Below, one piece after another: positions 1 through 12,924 of a stretch of DNA of 64,000 bases. Position 1 is the first letter of the stretch. Each line of letters opens with the position of its first letter. Source of the DNA: Jacaranda mimosifolia (lineage: Eukaryota > Streptophyta > Magnoliopsida > Lamiales > Bignoniaceae); assembly GCA_018894105.1 (NCBI GenBank), contig CM032128.1:16287001-16351000 (forward strand). Direction: 5' to 3'. The notes beneath the pieces were generated by a model that made no database searches, was not told where the DNA came from, and saw only the letters and a program-made list of their open reading frames with translations. Both the position numbers and the translations under genes were made by a program.

Positions 1-1400
1 AATAATTTTTGTTTGATTGTTCTATGCTATTTTTTGACTCTTTTGTTGAAATTGACAATTTGTCTGGACTGTTCTTCCATGCCTGTAGTTTTTGAGCCAT
101 TATTGTTTAAAACCTCAACCTGCCTCGATATGAATTTTCTACTTATATTAGTAAACATATCTCTATTGTTCAATCCTTTCTTTGTTGAAGATTGTTGTTC
201 GCCCATGCTATTTTGATCTTCGATTCTTGTGTTAATCCTTATAGTCTATTTGTACTTCCCTTATCCTTTGCCCATAATTCTTGAGCTATTATTATTTGAA
301 TTCTCAACCTATCTTGAGATGTTAAATTCCTGAACCAAATGATTAATTTAATTCATGTTCACACAAGTTTGAAAAGTAAATTGTTTGCGAAATTTTACCA
401 CACATTGCCCATTTACACTAACTGTAGCTCCTGGTTGATCATGATTTTTGTTGTTTTACATGAAATTGGTGATTGTATTGGGGAAACTGAAAAAGGGATT
501 TCAAAATGTATTTTTCTATTATCACCATAAGTTATTAGTATGAATCGATATTGTCTTATTGAGTATTAGTTTATCATGGCGAGTTGATATATTTATTGTA
601 CTATTGTTGGACATTTTTATTGCATTAGTAGGGCATATTATATCATCTGTTGATACTCTTGGGGATGAGCCCTGTGATCGGTATCGAAAGACCATCGGGT
701 GGAATGAAACGATGGTGGTTGGTCTTCGATCAATACCCCATTTTTAGTATCCTATCTCATAGCCAATTGGAGGTAATTATCTAAGCAAGATAAGGCATGT
801 GGCTAGCCATGCCTGATACACAATTACTTTATTGAGCCGATTACTCAAAGACTTGGAGGGATAAGGATTTTTATGTTTTTGAAAGTGGGGTGATAAGATG
901 TGAGAACCAACAACAGCAGGTTTTGTGAAAGTGCTATTATTTATTATCGATTAATTTATTTAACCAGTTGTATTCCCTTGCATATGTAATGCCTTGTATA
1001 TCTGCTACAGTCGTGATTATTCTTTATTGATTCAGTACTTATTGATTTGATATCATTCTATATACTTGTGTTGCTCCATCGTTAACAACTTACTGAGTCA
1101 TTCGGACTTACAGTTTTGTATTGTTTCCTTCTGTCCTTTACTCCAAATAAGAAAAAGTGCCAATGATAGATTAAGCCACGCGACGTGATATGATAAGCAA
1201 TAAATGTATAGACACACAAATTGTAGTCCATTGAGTAATTAATATGGATATCACAAGTAGGGTTTGAAAATGTTAAGTATAATCTATGATATTATGATAA
1301 CAAGTTAAATCGTTGATGGATGTCATTTGCAAAAATTAAATATTTAGGGTTTTGAGTAGCACATCAAGCATCTCCCGATCAAAGCGCTATATTTGGGGTC
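1..1400. other. AT-rich DNA with a degenerate internal repeat, no gene seen
   Basis: I see no convincing gene. A phrase at about 66-131 (TTTGAGCCATTATTG, then CTCAACCTG and GATATG) returns in altered form at about 255-320, so there is an old local duplication about 190 bases apart. The CTTACTGAGTCATTCGGACT stretch near 1088 resembles wording common in plant gypsy LTRs. This may be a worn LTR, but no boundary or target duplication could be fixed. Confidence 0.25.
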
Positions 1401-3684
1401 GTTGAAGCCTCGACCTAAAGGAGCCCTTACATAAAAGTAATGTTTCTTCCAATTCTTTCGATAGGATGAGGAAAGCTTTTTGGTAGGTCGAGAGATAAAG
1501 TAGTAAAATCTGGAACCTAAATAGTTCTAGGATTTCCTTGAAGAGGGACAGTAAAATTGGCTGCATAAAGTCAGCAAAGGTCGAGGACTAGTCGAAGATA
1601 TGCATGATGATGATGAAGATATAAAGCAGCAGATAAGATTTTGGGAGCACACCTAAATTACATTTATGTTGACTGTTGATGCCACTAACTGAAACCTAAG
1701 CTCATTTTGGAGGACTGATAGGTGAAGGGTCAAATAGCCTTATTGGGTTCAATCCATAGAATCACTAGGGTCAGGAATGATGAGTTCGAATCCAAGAGAG
1801 ATATGGTATGAAAATCTAAATAAGGTGGCTCACTTACTTTCACATCAGATTGGATTTCACTAAAATGTGAGGGTGTATTGGACTACAGTTCATTAGGCGC
1901 ACTCACATACTCGATTAACCTAAGGATCCTTACCCTAGGCCTCTCTCAATATATCTTTCCCAATCTCGCCCTCATCTTTCTCTCTTGACCTTCATATTAC
2001 TACCTATTTTATCTCTGTCGAACTTATTGGTTAAGTTAATAGAAGAGCTATCCTTGAACCATGGAAAGCTTGCAGGCTAGGCAAGTTATTTGGAGTTGAT
2101 TGTTGAGTGGACGATAAGTTTTCGAGTTAAAGTAGCATTTTGAATTTAGATATTTCAATTTTCTATTTCTTATCCTAATCAACAGGTCGGATCTTTCCTC
2201 TAAACCTATACGTTTGACTGTAAAGTAGGAGAGCTCATAATGCTAGCCTTTTCTAGTAGGATGTAGCTCATCCCTAATCATTCTAATTGCATTGACCATC
2301 ATAAGGTTGATGCTATTCTCAAGTTGGTCGTCTTCATACCACACTTTCTAGAGCCAACTTTAATTGAGCAATCACTATATGATTGATACCCAAGCTTTGA
2401 AAACCAGAGGCTCAACATCGAGAGACTTGGTCGTCTATAAACTGGCCAAAACCTTTAGGTTGACCTCCTATGTAATTTGAGCTAACAAGCATAGCCATTG
2501 AGGTTTCCTATGAGACCCAAGATTGGGGGCCCATCATCATCAATCTAGTAACATCAAGCCTCCACAGGCCACCAAATTATATTTATTGCAAAAGTTGAGC
2601 TAGCCATCCCCATGTGCATTAAATGAAGCCATTGCTATTCACATTTGCAATAAATGCAACCATCTACCACCTTATTAGCATTACATGTTGTTGAGTTATT
2701 GCATCACCTAGAAGATGATTACATAAACTGCTAGTTATTGTTGGTAAAAGGCCTAGAATACCCTTAAGTTCCCATTGCAGCTGTACATTGCCATAGAAGA
2801 TCAAAAGTTATTTTGACATTTCACTATCAAGCTATTGCCTTACACTATAATATCATCATCTTCATAAATGTTATAGATACGCCTTACCTATACTTTTAAT
2901 TCCCCTTAGTTTTAGCTTAGTTTGACTTAAACATAGAAAGTGTCAGTCGAGGGCCACCTCGGCAAATCTGATGTACTTTATTTTTTGCTATAGATTCAAC
3001 CTAGATAACGTTTACTAGCTCAAGAAAGTTAGCAAACTTGGCTTTCGACTTGACAAAAACACTAAAAGAACTTTACCAAAAACTACCATAATCTATGCAT
3101 GGGTGATCAATCATTTGACTAACTTTCACAATTATCTCCATGGATGATGGAATTAAGTTCTTAGCATTAACCTGAATATCATAATTAGGACTGTAACAAA
3201 TAAATTTTTTTGTTTAAAAGATTATAACTCCTTTGTTAATTGATGAAAATTTGGAATTATAGGAACACGGGTTGAGGAGTTATAAAAAAAGACAAGTTAG
3301 TACAAGTTGGTGGGATTGCTGGCATGACAACACCTCACGATTTAGTTAATGAAAGATAAAAGAGTCTTTTACTCATTTGAATCCTATTCTAATTAGGAGA
3401 ATCCATTAATCAGTACAAATAAGCCTTAGACACTTAGTTAGGGTTCTTATTTTGATCTTCTATTTTGGAGGCTAGAAATTTCATGAGAATTTGGGGTCTG
3501 AAGGAGGATAGAATAGAGATCAAATTCGTCTAGAATTAAAGTTTCCTTTTCTCCCTTTGCTTTTCTTTTTAATTTTGGTTTTGATATGATGATGATACAA
3601 CTGAATCATGAACAAATTTCATTGTTCTTATATTATGATTGCTTATAATAGGTTAGTACATTCTTTTATAGAGTTTTCACCTTT
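1401..3684. other. No gene recognised
   Basis: All frames are broken by stops. I found no exon with splice signals, no terminal repeats and no RNA gene. Given the gypsy remnant immediately downstream, part of this may be eroded retrotransposon body, but I could not read any gag, protease or reverse transcriptase motif in it. Confidence 0.3.
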
Positions 3685-4344
3685 TTAGATTATACTTTCA
3701 ATTGTTTTGGATTTGACATCTTTGCATTTGAATGATATTGCTAGCTTAGATGGTGAAAACAAGGCTGAAAGGTTAAAGCTATACATATGAAGGCACACAA
3801 GATGATTGAGAAGAGAATAGGTTGATTGCCCAAATATCGAGCAAGGGGCGAAAGTAGGTGATATTTTTGAACATGGTGATTGGGTTTGGTTGAGAAAGGA
3901 AAGATTTTCTAATATAAAAAAAATCCAAGCTTCACACTTGAGGAGATAGTCCATTCCAAGTGTTGGAAATGATCAATGATGACACTTACAAGATTGACAT
4001 TCTAGGTGAGTATAATATTTCTACTATTTTTAATGTTTATGATCTTTTTCCTTTTTGATATGGATTCAAATTTGAGGACAAATCTTTCTAAAGAGGGAAG
4101 GGCTTATATGAGCACTGGAGGGCAAGACGGTCATTTCAATGATGGATGGCAAAATAGAGATTGCAACATGCAAATAGGATCTATCATAAAAGCAAGAGCA
4201 AAAAGGCTGAACGATGGCTTTGCATATTTAGATAAGCCATTTGTAGAAGAGATGCATCAACAATGGGCTAACGAAGAGAATAACAAGTCAAGAAATCAAA
4301 AGAATAAATTTGGACAACACATCATTTTTGTGCTTCGCATGTAG
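3685..4344 (+). pseudogene. Ty3/gypsy retrotransposon pol C-terminus, decayed
   Basis: This is the end of a gypsy polyprotein, downstream of the integrase core. GDWVWLRKERF is readable from 3875, followed in frame by GDSPFQVLEMINDDTYKID and then STIFNVYDLFPF. This matches the usual gypsy pattern GD-VWV-LRKERFP, DGPF-VL--IN-NAYK and FNV-DLSPY. Stops interrupt it near 3931 and 4055. A second stretch (SNLRTNLSKEG, then KARAKRLNDGF) matches the usual tail with its RARAKRLK block. The purine-rich AAAGAGGGAAGGG near 4088 could be the old polypurine tract, with a 3' LTR beyond it. Reverse transcriptase and RNase H upstream are not readable, so this is a truncated remnant. Confidence 0.75.
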
Positions 4345-6821
4345 AGCTTGAAAAAGCCCAAGAAAAGTATCTCAAGAAAAGTCCCAAACATGTGGAACTC
4401 GTAGAGAAATGAAGAAGTTTTGACCAAGTCAAAATCCTATTCCTAATTAGGTTTGGGCTTAGACTATTATTATTCATAGGCCTAGTCTATGTTTTATTCT
4501 AATTAGGGCTTGCAAGGAGAATATAAGTACCCTCTCCCCAATGTGTATGACCAAATTTAATGAATTGAATTTTATTCTTCTGCATTTACTCTTAAGAAAA
4601 ATCGCTACTTTGCTTATTGCAGTAAGAAATTGAGTAGATTATTTCAAGGTACTAATTCCTTTTAGTATTTGTTCAATTTTTAATTTTTAATTCTCAATTT
4701 TTTGCTTTTCTAAGATCAAATGGAGAGGGTTTTTATTCTATAGTTTGTTCAACATCAATTTGTGTGTTCAAGGTCTTGGGATCAATATATCGTTGGGATT
4801 CTGCATCAATTTTGTTGGCATAATATACTGGACAGTGATCTATGTCGTTAACCAACAAAGTGGAACTGATGGCTTTTGTTGGTATTACAAGATAAAGGAA
4901 AAAGACCTCCCCCAAGGTAGGTTTGGAAAGAAGTAGTAGTGTGTATTGCTTGTTTGGCCAATGCTAGGTCACATACTTTGTTCCTAAAGATTTTAGAGAA
5001 ATGAAGCCTTTTTGCTTGCCATTCTTGTGATGACTCTATTCAGGGCTAAATTTGTCCAACCAGTTGCTAGATATCCTGACCGATCTCGCTTTCGTTATGT
5101 TCTATATGTACTTCTTTAGCTTGATTAGCTTCGTGGATTGGCTTCGTGGATGTTCTATATGTGCTTCTTAAGAGTTTATTGTTTCCATAAAATAAAAAAA
5201 TTAAAAAGAAATTAAAAAAATTGCACAATCAATTTGATTTGCCTTAGCATGATGTAACTATGACTCTATCCACTTTATTTAAATAAATCAAATAATTATT
5301 TCATGTGGAATATAATATCATAAGATAAAATATATACCATTTATAGCTAGGGCTCAATTATATTAAGAATCATTTTCTTCTTTTTTATATTTGAGAAAAA
5401 TATTTTTTCCATTTCCATTTAACTCGTCCTGCTGTGTTCAGTTGATTCTAAGAAAATTTTAACTGAAAATTTTCTCAACTATCATAATAATTTATTCATA
5501 TTGTAAGTTGAAACAACCCCTTCACACTATTATATTATTTACTATTACTTAAAGATCACTTTATTTCTAACACTTCAAGAGATGATTTGATGTTATTAAT
5601 TATTGGACACTACTTTCTAATTTTAATGAGCAAAGATTAAAGAATATAAAACCGTTGGCCTCTACGAGCTTATCATATTAATTTTGAAATGATTTTAACA
5701 TTGCAAATTTCTTATGTTGTTTTTCAATTAAAATGAAAAAAATAATTAAATTTTTATGATATTAAATTAAAAAATAATTTAGTTGGTCAGTTAACAATTA
5801 TCTACAAACAAATAAGCAGCAAAAACTAAACAAGAATAACACGCATTACATATCCAAATGGAAAAAGAACATGGATGAGGGGCCCTGAAACAATGATTGA
5901 GAATTAATGAAAAAATAGCCTAATCTCATCCCATATTGTATAAAAAATCTCAACATCAAATTCCAACTTTTTTCGTTTCTTTTTTTCTTTTAGATTTATG
6001 TGAGTAACATTTACAAAGTAATTTGTTTCTAAGTTGGTCTTGACAACTTTCTTACACGAATTAGCTCAAAAGTTAAATTTTAGAATAGCAATCCTTTATT
6101 TCATATTATATATTGGTTTTTAGGTCAACCTTTCATTTTTTTTTCCAATCAAAAACACTGCCAATACTACAAGGAATAGGTTTGAACTCCAACCTGTATG
6201 TTAAAACTAAAAATAAAAGATTTATGTACATGTATGGTAGAGAGGTGAAGTGAAATTCTCAACCTAAATTAGGGAAGTATGAAAGAAAAAAGGAGTGTTA
6301 CTCCCTTTCTGCCGTCTTCATTTAGGAAAGCAAAAATTAAAAGAGAATATAAAAATATGGCCATCATCTTGTAAGATTATTCATATAAGCTAGTCGCACC
6401 CAGAGTGTATAACACATGGTTTGCTAGCCAAGAATTAATTCCAAAAATTATAATTAAGATCCTTTCATAGTCAACTTTAAACCACAACCATGAAAAAAAT
6501 CAACCAATGTAAGGTTTACCAAATCATCTGTTGATCTTTATGCAACACAATTTTCTTTCCACTTCCAACATTACCTTATCAAAGATCTAAACAATCTCCC
6601 AGAACATCACTAATACTCCATGATCGGGCAGCATATTCAAGGGTACATTAGTGCAACAATGCAAGGAAGAATAATATATTCCTCCAAAAGTCCATCAAGA
6701 CTCAAAAAGTTTAATTTTGAAAGAAAAAACACCAAATGAAGCAATCCAGATGCTTGTGATCACTTGCGTAATTCTTTCATCAAAGCAAAAAGGCAGCCTT
6801 GACAAAATGAAGGATAACCTC
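4345..6821. other. Mostly non-coding; possible gypsy LTR remnant at its left end
   Basis: The stretch 4420-4720 has an LTR-like look (a GAATATAAGTACC TATA-like motif near 4518, then T-rich DNA), as expected beyond the gypsy pol end, but I could not find its partner. Near 5094-5170 a short phrase (GTTCTATATGTACTTCTT) occurs twice. The rest is AT-rich, with no gene seen. Confidence 0.3.
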
Positions 6822-6866
6822 TCAAAGAAATTCCATCAAAACAAAGCTGGCCACTATTGATAAATG
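6822..6866 (-). CDS. Gene X, possible terminal exon
   Basis: The acceptor is TAG at 6867-6869. The upstream exon ends in phase 0, and read on in that phase this exon gives HLSIVASFVLMEFL and then TGA at 6822-6824. That is consistent with a C-terminus. All three frames here stay open for a while: another gives GYPSFCQGCLFALMKELRK ending at 6760. A single-base frameshift near 6825 with a longer original protein is therefore equally possible. I do not recognise the family. Confidence 0.35.
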   Translation of the reverse strand, partial: HLSIVASFVLMEFL

Positions 6867-6920
6867 CTATCCACACAATAAACAAATTCTCATCAAATAG
6901 AAGAGAAGTAAAAGATTTAC

Positions 6921-7097
6921 CTCAATGAGTTCTGCTCCTCCCTGAGAGAGACATGATAAAAAACAAGTAATATAAAAGTCAGCACAAGCTTGCCAAGATG
7001 GATTTCCCTTTTCTTCATCTACTGTCAATGGTGTAGATAATAGCAATATTTTAAATAAAACTACTAAGTAACTTGGTTGGAGAACTTTGTTGAACAT
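6921..7097 (-). CDS. Gene X, penultimate exon (59 codons, fully open)
   Basis: This exon is bounded by an acceptor CAG (7098-7100) and a donor GTAAAT (from 6920 downward). It is exactly 59 codons with no stop. It starts MFNKVLQPSYLVV, has a leucine-rich helix-like segment, then TVDEEKGNPSWQACADF, and ends SQGGAELIE. The composition and clean boundaries support a real exon. It could belong to a large helical-repeat protein, but I cannot name the family. The intron to the exon at 6866 is short (54 bases) and shows nothing else. Confidence 0.5.
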
Positions 7098-9390
7098 CTG
7101 TATTCCATGCATCAAAAGAGGAAATTAAGATTATGGCGGATCCATATTTTAAAATGAATCACTTTTGTAACTATTTCAACAGAAAGCACAATCACATTAA
7201 ATTCATAACTAAACGAAATACTAAGACTTGGGTCATTTATACATAGAATTAGAGAAGTGAATCTTCCACATTCAAATTTAACCGTATAAAAGTGTGCAAA
7301 TAATGGCCTACTAAGACATCACATTAAGCAACTTCATGAAGTTTGAACTCTTTTAACTCAAGATAAGATAACCGAAGGAGGCCATTTGCTGGTTGATTCC
7401 CAGCTAAGAGTAGGTACCTTGGAGAAAGATAAAAGAGCAAATGTGTATTCAGAAGTACAAGTAACAAGCGCAGCAGCCAAGATGGCATGATCCTCGCTAA
7501 CAACTAGTTGGAAAAGGAAACACCGTCCCCTCTAAGGGAAAGAAAATCATAATTGGATAGTCAACTAAAAGCTATGAAGTTGTGTAAAGATGGATGTGAA
7601 TTAGCACTAGTTTGGCCTATATGATTAGGAGTCATCGATCAAATTAGAAGCTTTTTTAGTATAATTCACAACTTCAATTCATAAACAAAATGTAAAAGCA
7701 ACATTCAATTCCTCCATCAAATCACTCATGCAAAAATAAAGATAAGTTATCATACAATAAAGAGAGGCATAACATATACCAAGATAGTCAGAAAGTGCAT
7801 AAGTATCTGGATCCTATTATAATTTTCGCTGTCTAAAGCAACCTATCGATAAATAATAAAATATAAATTAATAATAAACAATAAAAAGGCCATCAACGGA
7901 TTCATGATTCATCCCAACAAGCAAAATAACATATCAACAGACTTTTCTTTTCAACCCCAACAACGTATTTGTAACAAATACATACCCAGACTTTAAGCAA
8001 GAAAACTAGTTTGATACAATTTGCAGTAGCAGATCATGTGAGATCCACCAGAGCAATTAAATAAATGGCATATTTTGAACGAGACAGAAAGTTGAGCATG
8101 TATACATGGCTTTTTTGTGTGTGTGTAAGAGAGAGAGAGAAAGAGAGAGAGAGAGAAAGAGAGAGAGATTACCATATAAAAGGCGTACTTCAAAGTTTTG
8201 GTTTCCTTGCCTGCAAATTATCATGTGTATTCTCTACAATTCTCCAAACAAAACCTTCATCTTCCAAATTCAATAGACCAACCTACAACAATAGAAGAAT
8301 CTCAATGGATAATATAGAAAAGCTTCTCATCAGTAGGAAACTAAACATAAAAATATCATGATGTATCAAAATCAACCTCAATGCTAAGACGGCATTTTGA
8401 AACAAAAACAAATGGATTTCTATTTTCTAATTATATAGCATGATGCAATGAGTAAAACAGTTACATGTATCCCAGGTATACATCAAAGGAAACTAAATCA
8501 CTATATTATTGGACCTTGGACATAAGAAACAAACCACTTCCAAAAAGCATAACTTTGACCCACATGTTATGGACCTATCTAATCAAACTTTTATAGGGCA
8601 TTTGCATTTCTACACTTTAACAACATATCAATATTTGTGCTATTTAATTTAGGGGTGTTATTGCAAGAAATAAATACCAAGAATTTTGCATTGTCTAAAA
8701 CTGCAAAGAAATTCTGAAACATGAGCAATGTTCTGAATTCCATAAATTTTTATTGAAAAAATCCAAATCTCTTGAATTTCATCATACAAAGATTTGGTTT
8801 GAACTTAATTTGTAACACAAATTATTTATTCATGAAAAGGAAAAAGTGATAGGTGCTTGAACCTATCCATCTACACATTTTTCTACTTGAGTTTCACACC
8901 CAACCATTTTCAAATACATGCTCGAAGCATCATGTAGGGAAAAGAAAAGTAAACAGAGAGAACTTCAATTGGGGGATGGGGGTTGCAGCAAGTAAAGCTA
9001 TTGGACTAGAGTTCCATACAAAGGTATCTTATGAGGAAACTGTTTAGCACACTGGAGAAGGAACTACCAGGATATAACATAGCAACCTCAGCATGAAAAA
9101 GAGTAAACATAGAAATAAAAATAATAGATGTCCATGCAACAAATTCATAATGTCCTATATCCTGCTCCATATTAAGAGGAATAATTATCATAAAGGTAGC
9201 CTTTTCATCTTGAGGTCCAGCATTGTACCATTTCAAGCTCAAATTTATCAGCTTCAAAGCATCTATTGCAGTGAAAAAATGTGTTCAACTATAAGAACCC
9301 AAATACAGTTTCCATCCTCTTACCATGTATGATCCTACATGGTAGGTGAAAATAAATTCTTTAAACCTTTTGCCACGGTATGTGAAATTA
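7098..9390. other. Intron-like DNA, no exon recognised
   Basis: This AT-rich stretch lies between two gene X exons. Apart from the GT/GA microsatellite at 8116-8168 I see no reading frame with splice signals and no mobile-element ends. Confidence 0.35.
8116..8168. repeat. Compound (GT)n(GA)n microsatellite
   Basis: About five GT units run directly into about twenty GA units with a few AAAG interruptions. Repeated-residue frames through it are products of the repeat, not genes. Confidence 0.95.
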
Positions 9391-9493
9391 TTAAGGAAAT
9401 GCCCTATGAAGACTATATGGGATCAATTTTACGTAGTTGCCAACAAACTGTGCTTCTATACTACTCTCATCAGGTAACAGATCAAGTAACCAA
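9391..9493 (-). CDS. Gene X, exon with WLLDLLPDESSIEAQFVGNY
   Basis: The acceptor is a pyrimidine-rich TTGTTGCAG at 9494-9502. The open frame reads WLLDLLPDESSIEAQFVGNY, then VKLIPYSLHRAFP, and a TAA at 9391-9393. The codons look protein-coding. The phase at the acceptor (one base, then codon TGG) does not join directly to the exon at 10560, which ends on a complete codon. Either a small exon between them was missed or one of them is damaged. The TAA may be a true stop or decay, since further exon-like sequence lies downstream at 6.8-7.1 kb. Confidence 0.4.
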
Positions 9494-10559
9494 CTGCAAC
9501 AAGCCAGAGAGATACAACAAACACCATTACTTTGTCCATTCAACAATAAGAATCCCGTATGTTTCATCTCTTGGAAGACATGGCTTCTTCGATACTCCTT
9601 ATGACCACACTTAGAGTGCCTCCATTTTCTAAATCTTTGATTGCTACCCTATGCATGTTTATGCCATTTGAGCAAATTATATGATTTCAACACAGACCAA
9701 CAGGCTTAATTTGGTTTCTATATATACAATATTGAATGCCAAGTTCTACAAATCAATATATGATTACAACAGTTCCACATACTTAATTATTAGAAATTGA
9801 AACTAAGCTACCACAAGTACTGAAAATTGCTAGGAAAACCCTTCTGGTGACTTCAAACCAAACATTGTGATTGCTAAGTTTCTATCACACATCACATTCA
9901 ACTTCAATTAAAAGACCACATAGACTCTCTTTTGTATTTAGTTGCCATATGTCTTTATTTAAAAATGCACTCACATATTATATATATTCCTAATGCCCTT
10001 TTCTAAATCAATCTCTTGAGTTTTACCAAGCTGTCACCACCAATCCATCCTTATTGCTTCTTTCCATCATTATCATTAGGTTCACATAATAGTTTTAACT
10101 TCTCACAAACAATATTACTCGTTTCTGTGCCAAATATCTCCACCGCTCACTATGCTGCAACTTATACTGGTGGACTATCACTAGCTGCTGCCAGAGTTTG
10201 CATCATTATCTCTTCCCATAACCATCAGCAAACTCTTGCATTAATCTCTAATTATTACTTATAGCATCAGCTTGACCTCACCCAGAAGTGCAGACCAACC
10301 CATGGCTATTGAATACCGACAGTCGCTGTCAATATTAGCAAATGTAGACTACCATGAGGGTAATCCTATATTACTATTGACAAGTGCAAAGGCTAATATG
10401 CCGACAGATGAATAGAGAAGTAGTCAAACCTTAAGAAATGGGTGTCACTGCCAATTTTCAGTACTTACCAGAATTAATTTTCAATTTCCAATATGAGGAA
10501 AAACATAGTAATTTATACTTACCCATACATTAATAGGACAGTTCATAGCAAAGGAAGAC

Positions 10560-10692
10560 CTGTTCAATAGAGAGCGGGGGTTTTAGAAGAACATAGATGC
10601 TTTTGAATGAGTTTTCATCATTTTCTCCACCTTCAGCCTCTCCATATACAAGAGCTTCAACTGTAATCTCAGCAAAAAGCACCATGCAATAG
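10560..10692 (-). CDS. Gene X, exon with ITVEALVYGEAEGGENDENS
   Basis: This exon has a clean acceptor (AATCAG at 10693-10698) and donor (CAG|GTCTTC). The frame is open throughout: YCMVLFAE, then ITVEALVYGEAEGGENDENS, then FKSIYVLLKPPLSIEQ. The alternation of an acidic loop with hydrophobic strands suggests a beta-sandwich or appendage-like region, but that is inference. No homologue is recognised. Confidence 0.5.
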
Positions 10693-12671
10693 CTGATTAT
10701 GTTCAGCAATGCACCATATGACTATAAGAGATTTTAATTTAAAAATGAGTTCCATGTGAAAATTGTAAACATTTTTCCAAATTACATTATAACTTCATAT
10801 CTTCAAAGACTTGGATGTTTTTCCAACTTATAAAATCTTAGCCTTAGAAAGCACTATGAGCATATCAAATGATTTATAATTGGGGCAAGGAATTACTACG
10901 AACTACTATGACTAGATTTGAAAACCACCAACCTGTTAAAGGCGGTACCACTAACACGGCCCTCCATATAAGGCATTATGAGAATATCAAAATGAGCTCA
11001 TTCTTGCTGAAGAGATGCTAAATTGGAAGGTCAAACCTTTGATAATGGAAATTAAGATGATTACCCAAGGCATGCAAAGCAAATTTATACATATCTATAG
11101 AGAAGGTTACAAAGTGGCTGGCCTGACCTCTTACAAATAAAAGAAAATAAATTGTATCCTACGAAGAGAATAACTTAAAAGTGAGATATTGGACTTGTTG
11201 AGGATAGATAGGTTTCGATTTCCAAGCTTCAGAACAAAATAAGTAAAACTAAATTGAACAAATATATTTAGTGATAGATTGAAATATAATGATGCTGATT
11301 TCTGTTTGATGGATAAATCAATCTATAATGTTTGTGGATATATTCATACTGGAATTGCAGGAGTAGGTTTGAGGATTAGACTAGAAATGATGAAATTTGA
11401 CTAGAGACAGAGATAGGATTAGGAATGACTTAGATCTGTACGAATGAAAATCGGTCGTTGCTGAGAAATTGCTTGCAAGTTAGGGAGATAATTTTGGAAA
11501 AGTGAAAACTCCCTCAAAAATAGAATTAGGATGATGTTCATTTCTTCCTTCATTTTCCCATTCCTCCTTTAACACTAGTCGAAACAATTTTGGTCATAAC
11601 TGTAGAGATATTTTCTAGAAAATGACATATTTTTCAAGTCAAAAGGAAGTGAGATTGAAGATACAAAGTCATTAACATAAGCTTGTAGCAACCATTAATA
11701 TGGAAATTGAACAAAGATACATAATGAATTCCTGAACAAAATACTTATATGGAAGCTCAAACATATATAAAGCAAGAAATTATTGACTGCTAGCACAATG
11801 CAAGGATGATGAGTTACTGATGATCATGAACATTATTTGTAGAACCATAAAGATAGTAAGTACACTATCAGCTGTAAGCACATAAATTTGATATACAATT
11901 TTTGCAGCTACAATACTTAGAAACGTTGACATACAAGATTGAATACAACACTGCACTTAGGGTTGACATACTGATACACAATTTTGATACTCATACCATC
12001 TATACAACACACCATGAAAAAACGTAGTAGTGAGATTTTCATCCAACCCTCAAATCCACCCTTGTAAAAGACAAATTCTATAGGTGCAACTGTTCTACAA
12101 TTTTAGCACACAAATGGGGTCTATGCCAACACCCCCCGACCAAGGTGGTTCTTTTTTTCCATTTTTTTTAAAAAAAGATTAACAAGAGAAAAATCACAAT
12201 CTGATCCTTCCTACTGTCCATCTAAGGTACAAGTTCTAACTCATTATATCTAAGGTTAAAAGTTCATACTTATGAAGAATCTATTCAAATAGGAATCACT
12301 TTTTCCAAAGAAAAGAGACAAAGGAAATGACCCAAGACTGTTCCAACATGTAAGGATATCTGAGAAATTAATCCAAGATCAAGTAACAATTGCATACATT
12401 AGTCAAAAGAGCGGTAGAGTATTTTCACATTCTCCTCTTGGCATGGAAAATATAGTAGCATCTTTATGTTCAGAATTCGATGCAAAAAAAGAATGGTTCA
12501 TTACAAAAATATTTATATAAAGTATAAAATGACTTGCCACATTTTACAAGTCAATTTTTCAAGAAAACTAAAGTAGAAAGCAAAAATAAAGAAGTCATGG
12601 TTAACTATCTCAATAGGCATGCTGAACCACTTTTTCAATATAAAAGTACTAAAGCTAAATCATAATCTTAC

Positions 12672-12784
12672 CTTATACAAGGTCCCCAATTCAAATTGTT
12701 GCTAATCTATACATGGAATGAAAGAAGCAACTGAAGTTGCTTTCATAAATCTCTGATGCTGGATGTCTCAAAAATTCTTCTAGG
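12672..12784 (-). CDS. Gene X, duplicated exon candidate, downstream copy
   Basis: This is the second copy of the 113-base exon, with acceptor TTTGTAG and donor GTAAGATT. It reads LEEFLRHPASEIYESNFSCF, then FHSMYRLATI, and the same TGA. Only 27 bases separate it from the copy at 12812, too short for a normal plant intron. The two could not be spliced together, so only one could be used per transcript. Confidence 0.4.
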
Positions 12785-12811
12785 CTACAAATTCACTTAT
12801 CATAATCTTAC

Positions 12812-12924
12812 ATTGTATAAAGTCCCCAATTCAAATTGTTGCTAATTTATACATGGAAGGAAAGACGCAACTGAAGTTGCTTTCTAAATTCTCCGATGCT
12901 GGATGTGTAAAAAATTCTTCCAGG
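12812..12924 (-). CDS. Gene X, duplicated exon candidate, upstream copy
   Basis: The acceptor is CTGCAG and the donor GTAAGATT; length 113. It joins in phase to the exon at 13555, where leftover AA plus C makes a codon, giving NLEEFFTHPASENLESNF and then SCVFPSMYKLATI followed by TGA. The tail in another frame (QQFELGTLYN, up to the donor) also looks coding. So either the TGA is an early stop or a one-base shift occurred before the tandem duplication, because both copies share it. Confidence 0.4.

Noticed and set aside
10016..10264. An 82-codon plus-strand frame
   Set aside because: No splice signals, motif or conserved copy; it lies between two minus-strand exon candidates.
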